From Tilletia caries (lineage: Eukaryota > Basidiomycota > Exobasidiomycetes > Tilletiales > Tilletiaceae): a stretch of 64,000 nt of DNA. The stretch lies in assembly GCA_032718865.1 (NCBI GenBank), contig JALUTQ010000039.1, positions 930,001 through 994,000 of the forward strand, read 5' to 3'. A program made the position numbers and the translations under genes. Positions 61,407 to 64,000 of the stretch are shown here, one piece after another. Numbering within the stretch: the stretch's first letter is position 1; each line of letters opens with the position of its first letter. The notes below the pieces were generated by a model that did not search any database, was not told where the DNA came from, and worked only from the letters and a program-made list of their open reading frames with translations.

Positions 61407-62115
61407 TCAAGGATGCAGACAACGACAGACATTATTCGGATGACATGCGGACAACAACGTCGAGTTCGATTCGCTATACGACCCAAGCGCGGGCACCGGG
61501 GTGTCATCGGCCGCCGCGGCCGCCGAAGTTGCTATCTCCTGCTGTTGGGCATCCTGCATGCTGACGTCTTCTGGCTGTTGTTGTTGCTCCTGCTGCACGA
61601 CTCCCGTCCCTTGCTTTGCTCCCACTGGCGCGCTACCACTAGCTGTCTCAGTCTCTGGAGGTTGCTCAGCAGTGGTTGTCGATGGGCAGGACCAGGGAAG
61701 AGTGCCATCAGTTCCGAAGCGCCCGAAGGGTACGAAGCGTTCTTCCTCCGCCGGGTCGTATCAAACTGATCCTCCGCCTTGACCGCATATCGCGACGACA
61801 ACGCAGCGGCCTCCCGACGTTGCGGCGTAAACCCAATCGCCTGCTGGGACGACGACGACTGTGCGTCCTTGCTGATGCCCAAGAAGTGGTCGATCTCCTT
61901 CTCGATGGCGACGTTCCGCGCAATGGTCTCCGGGTCGTCCTCGGTCTCGGTGAAGATGGCGAGCAGGACTTCGGGCGAGACAGTGGTGAAGCGGGGTACT
62001 CGAGCGGCCTGCTCCTGCCCCTCCGTCGTACCCAAGGCCGCGTCCGCGTTGAAGGCCTCCTTTTCAAGCACGGGCGAGTCAGTGGCGGACGAGGACCTTC
62101 GCCGTGCATGTTGAG
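61407..62115 (-). pseudogene. Unidentified coding fragment downstream of the broken desaturase
   Basis: On the minus strand a frame reads SPVLEKEAFNADAALGTTEG, ARVPRFTTVSPEVLLAIFTE, TEDDPETIARNVAIEKEIDH and FLGISKDAQSSSSQQAIGFT. It looks like genuine protein rather than a shadow. Around 61768 it shifts frame to YDPAEEERFVPFGRFGTDGT, then a Gln/Ala-rich tail (GVVQQEQQQQPEDVSMQDAQ) to the stop at 61407. No start codon or 5' exon is found: upstream sequence is desaturase in another frame. I do not recognise the family. It appears to be the 3' part of some gene joined to the truncated desaturase, or part of a poorly sequenced stretch. Confidence 0.4.
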
Positions 62116-63311
62116 GGCAGGTGCTGCTCCATGAAGCTGCCAACATCGTGGATGAAGCCGGAGACGACAATGAGGGGACGGGTCTTGGCCTCAGCCTGGT
62201 AGTCGGACCATGAGATGACGGGAAGGTGGTTGGCGGAAGTGGGCCAGGTGATGTCGCGGTTGCCTTCGTGCAGCTTCTGGAGCTCCATTGCGAGACGACC
62301 CTTGCGGACTTCGTTGTCGGGGAACACGTGAAGGTGCGAGGCCAGTCCGAGGAACGACATGGTGGCGATGGACCACTTGGTAGGGTCGGACTGGTACCAC
62401 TTGGTGGCATTCCTGTAGTCCATGGGGAACTGGTGGTGGAAGTTGTGGTAACACTCGCCGACGGTGACAAGGGCGGTGATGAAGTGGTCGCGAGGAGTCA
62501 TCTTGTTGTCGAAGGATGCCTCACCCGGCCAGTGCGCGAGTGAGTTGACGCAGAAGGTTGAGTGGTGAACAAACACGAGATGGACGACGGCGGCGTAGTA
62601 GAAGCCACCGCGCGTCATTCCAGCCGAGACCAGCAACGACGGTGGGGAAGACGAAGCCTATGAGAATGATGAGGGGAAGGTAGAAGCGGTGCTGGAACTT
62701 GATGACAGGGTTCTTGCGGAGGTCGCTGATGTCAGCAACACCGGGGTTGCGACGGGCTTGATGATCATCCAACCGATGTGGGACCACAGAAGACCGTTGT
62801 GGGCTCCGTACGGGTCGAGGTTGGTGTCGGTGTAACGGTGGTGCGCGCGGTGACCACGAGCCCACCAGTGGATGGAGCCCTCAACTGCGCCAGTGCCCAT
62901 GAATGCGAGGAAGTAGTCAAGAGGAGTCGAGGCGTTGTATGCGCGGTGTGCCCACAGTCTGTGGTAACCGGCGGTGATGCCAAGACCAGTGAGGAAATAG
63001 TATACGAAGGACCACTAGAAGGTCGTAGCCTGCAATGGTGTTGTCCAGATACCGTAGGCGGCGAGGATTGGTGTTGTGAAGAGGACAATTGTGGAAACAT
63101 ATTGTAGCTCATTGAAGATGTTGGAGAGGCGGAAGGGTGGCAAGTCGTCGGGCTTCTGAAGCATGCGCTGAATGTAATTGTCTGACAGGCCGTCGTCGGC
63201 GTGGCCGGACTTGGGTGCCTTGACAGGAGCGGCACGCTTGGTCTGTGTGCTCTCGTCCTCTGTCTGGGGAGGAGTGGCGATTGGTGCCAGACGCGAGTCA
63301 GTGGCCGACAT
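62085..63311 (-). pseudogene. OLE1: Acyl-CoA delta-9 desaturase (OLE1-like), broken copy
   Basis: From the ATG at 63311 (MSATDSRLAPIATPPQTEDE) the protein follows OLE1: NYIQRMLQKPDDLPPFRLSN, then all three His boxes, [24 protein letters not shown] and GECYHNFHHQFPMDYRN. It carries four lesions. An in-frame TAG (63015-63017) replaces the residue before [11 protein letters not shown] one-base shift occurs after WMIIKP (about 62753), where the continuing [16 protein letters not shown] is in another frame. A second shift follows VVAGLGWNDA (about 62610). The C-terminal cytochrome b5 domain stops being recognisable at VSGFIHDVGSFMEQH, exactly where the heme-binding HPGG should follow. The normal enzyme makes oleic/palmitoleic acid in the ER. 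Base errors could explain the frameshifts, but not the missing domain. Confidence 0.75.
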
Positions 63312-64000
63312 GATTGTGGATGTGCTGTGATGAGGTCGGTAAGGATGTGTGGGTATGAGAGGTCGTAAGAGAGATGTGTGGGTGTGTGGGTGGCGGTGCA
63401 ATTTGGCGAGCGCTCCGCGAGCAGAGTTGCGGACGTGAAGCGCCGTCTCCAACCCTTGGCAACCCTCGCAGTCCCCAACGAGGGGGTCCCGCTGGGTGGT
63501 TGACCAAGGGAGGAGAGAGGGAGGGGGAGGTAGGTGGTCGAGCCACAAGTTGAAGACGGGCCCGTCGCAGTGACGATGGTGAGAAGGGCCTGGTCGACGC
63601 CGAACGCCTCCTCCGCCTCGTCCTCCGCCACAGCCAATTCCACACCCAACTTCCTCCCTTCGTCCGTCTGGCGCAGTTCGGACGAGAAGCGGCGTTATGA
63701 AGACGCGGCCGCTGTGGTTGGTTCGGTTCGGGGAGGTGAGGGTTGTCTTGGGGCTGTTGACATCAGGGAACCTGTTTTTGAGTTGTTTGGAGATGATCAG
63801 CGAGAGAAACCCAGATTGCAGATGTTACAGAGCAACTCACCTGCAAAGATTCAGCTTGACGAACAACACAGAAAGAGGTTTGCCGACGGTGCTTCCGGAC
63901 ACCGTTTGTCGCGGTCGACAGTGCTTCCGGGCACCGTTTGTCGCCCCGACCAACAACTCCGGGCATCCCTTGCGCGAACGCATCCCGTGTAATCCCACTA
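63312..64000. other. Window end: promoter-side flank of the desaturase copy, small tandem repeat
   Basis: 689 bp. An approximately 32-bp tandem pair (GTGCTTCCGGACACCGTTTG and GTGCTTCCGGGCACCGTTTG, both followed by TCGC) lies at about 63889-63952. Open frames here have no recognisable domain. Confidence 0.45.

Noticed and set aside
62120..62470. The upstream part of a 312-residue minus-strand frame covering 61532-62470
   Set aside because: This part overlaps the desaturase coding sequence in another frame; only the part below 62115 reads as protein-like.

Overview
The window is nuclear DNA from a basidiomycete fungus. Genes are dense and mostly interrupted by short introns (about 50-120 nt, donors nearly always GTGAGT). 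The gene set is fungal (RAD7, GET4, byr4/BFA1, FMC1, riboflavin synthase, UDP-glucuronate decarboxylase, a GPI-type aspartic protease), and the transposons are of kinds seen in basidiomycetes. Ser- and Gln-rich low-complexity proteins are frequent. I cannot place it below phylum with confidence; Ustilaginomycotina is a guess.

Layout. 0-12.6 kb holds housekeeping genes: 5' end of a peroxisomal 2,4-dienoyl-CoA reductase, a PHOSPHO-type HAD phosphatase, a UDP-glycosyltransferase, mitochondrial ribosomal bS21m, ATP-synthase assembly factor FMC1, UFD1, RAD7 and an SDR reductase. 12.7-18.5 kb is a transposon nest. A 513-bp MITE sits just upstream of the reductase. Beyond it lies a 5.1-kb Tc1/mariner-type element with perfect 69-bp inverted termini, an intact DD34E transposase, a passenger gene and a captured piece of a Ca2+/H+ antiporter gene. 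Its right terminus is split by a 310-bp MITE with 9-bp target duplications.

18.9-50.4 kb is a second housekeeping block: PRP6, ZIM17/HEP1, GET4, a U1 snRNA gene, PSF3, RIB5, UXS1 with an unusual internal insertion, a yapsin-like protease, a small membrane protein, SRP40/Nopp140, an F-box protein, uS8m, a Byr4/Bfa1-like GAP component, an SCI1-like nuclear protein, V-ATPase subunit d, and a second SDR reductase that is a close paralog of the first.

50.7-54.5 kb encodes one large low-complexity protein with a recurring short basic/hydrophobic motif. 55.6-60.9 kb is a decayed CACTA-type (tnp2/Plavaka-like) element with two convergent genes. Its transposase gene is interrupted by a 356-bp LTR-retrotransposon miniature: 80-bp LTRs, 5-bp target duplication, polypurine tract, and a primer site resembling the complement of a tRNA-Lys anticodon arm. 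From 61.4 kb to 63.3 kb lie broken coding sequences: a delta-9 desaturase (OLE1) copy with a stop, two frameshifts and a truncated cytochrome b5 domain, fused to an unidentified reading frame.

Most genes are functionally unrelated neighbours, as is usual in fungi, and I see no metabolic gene cluster. The most notable content is the two nested transposon systems and the unlisted U1 snRNA gene. All exon borders were read by eye from splice signals and frame continuity.
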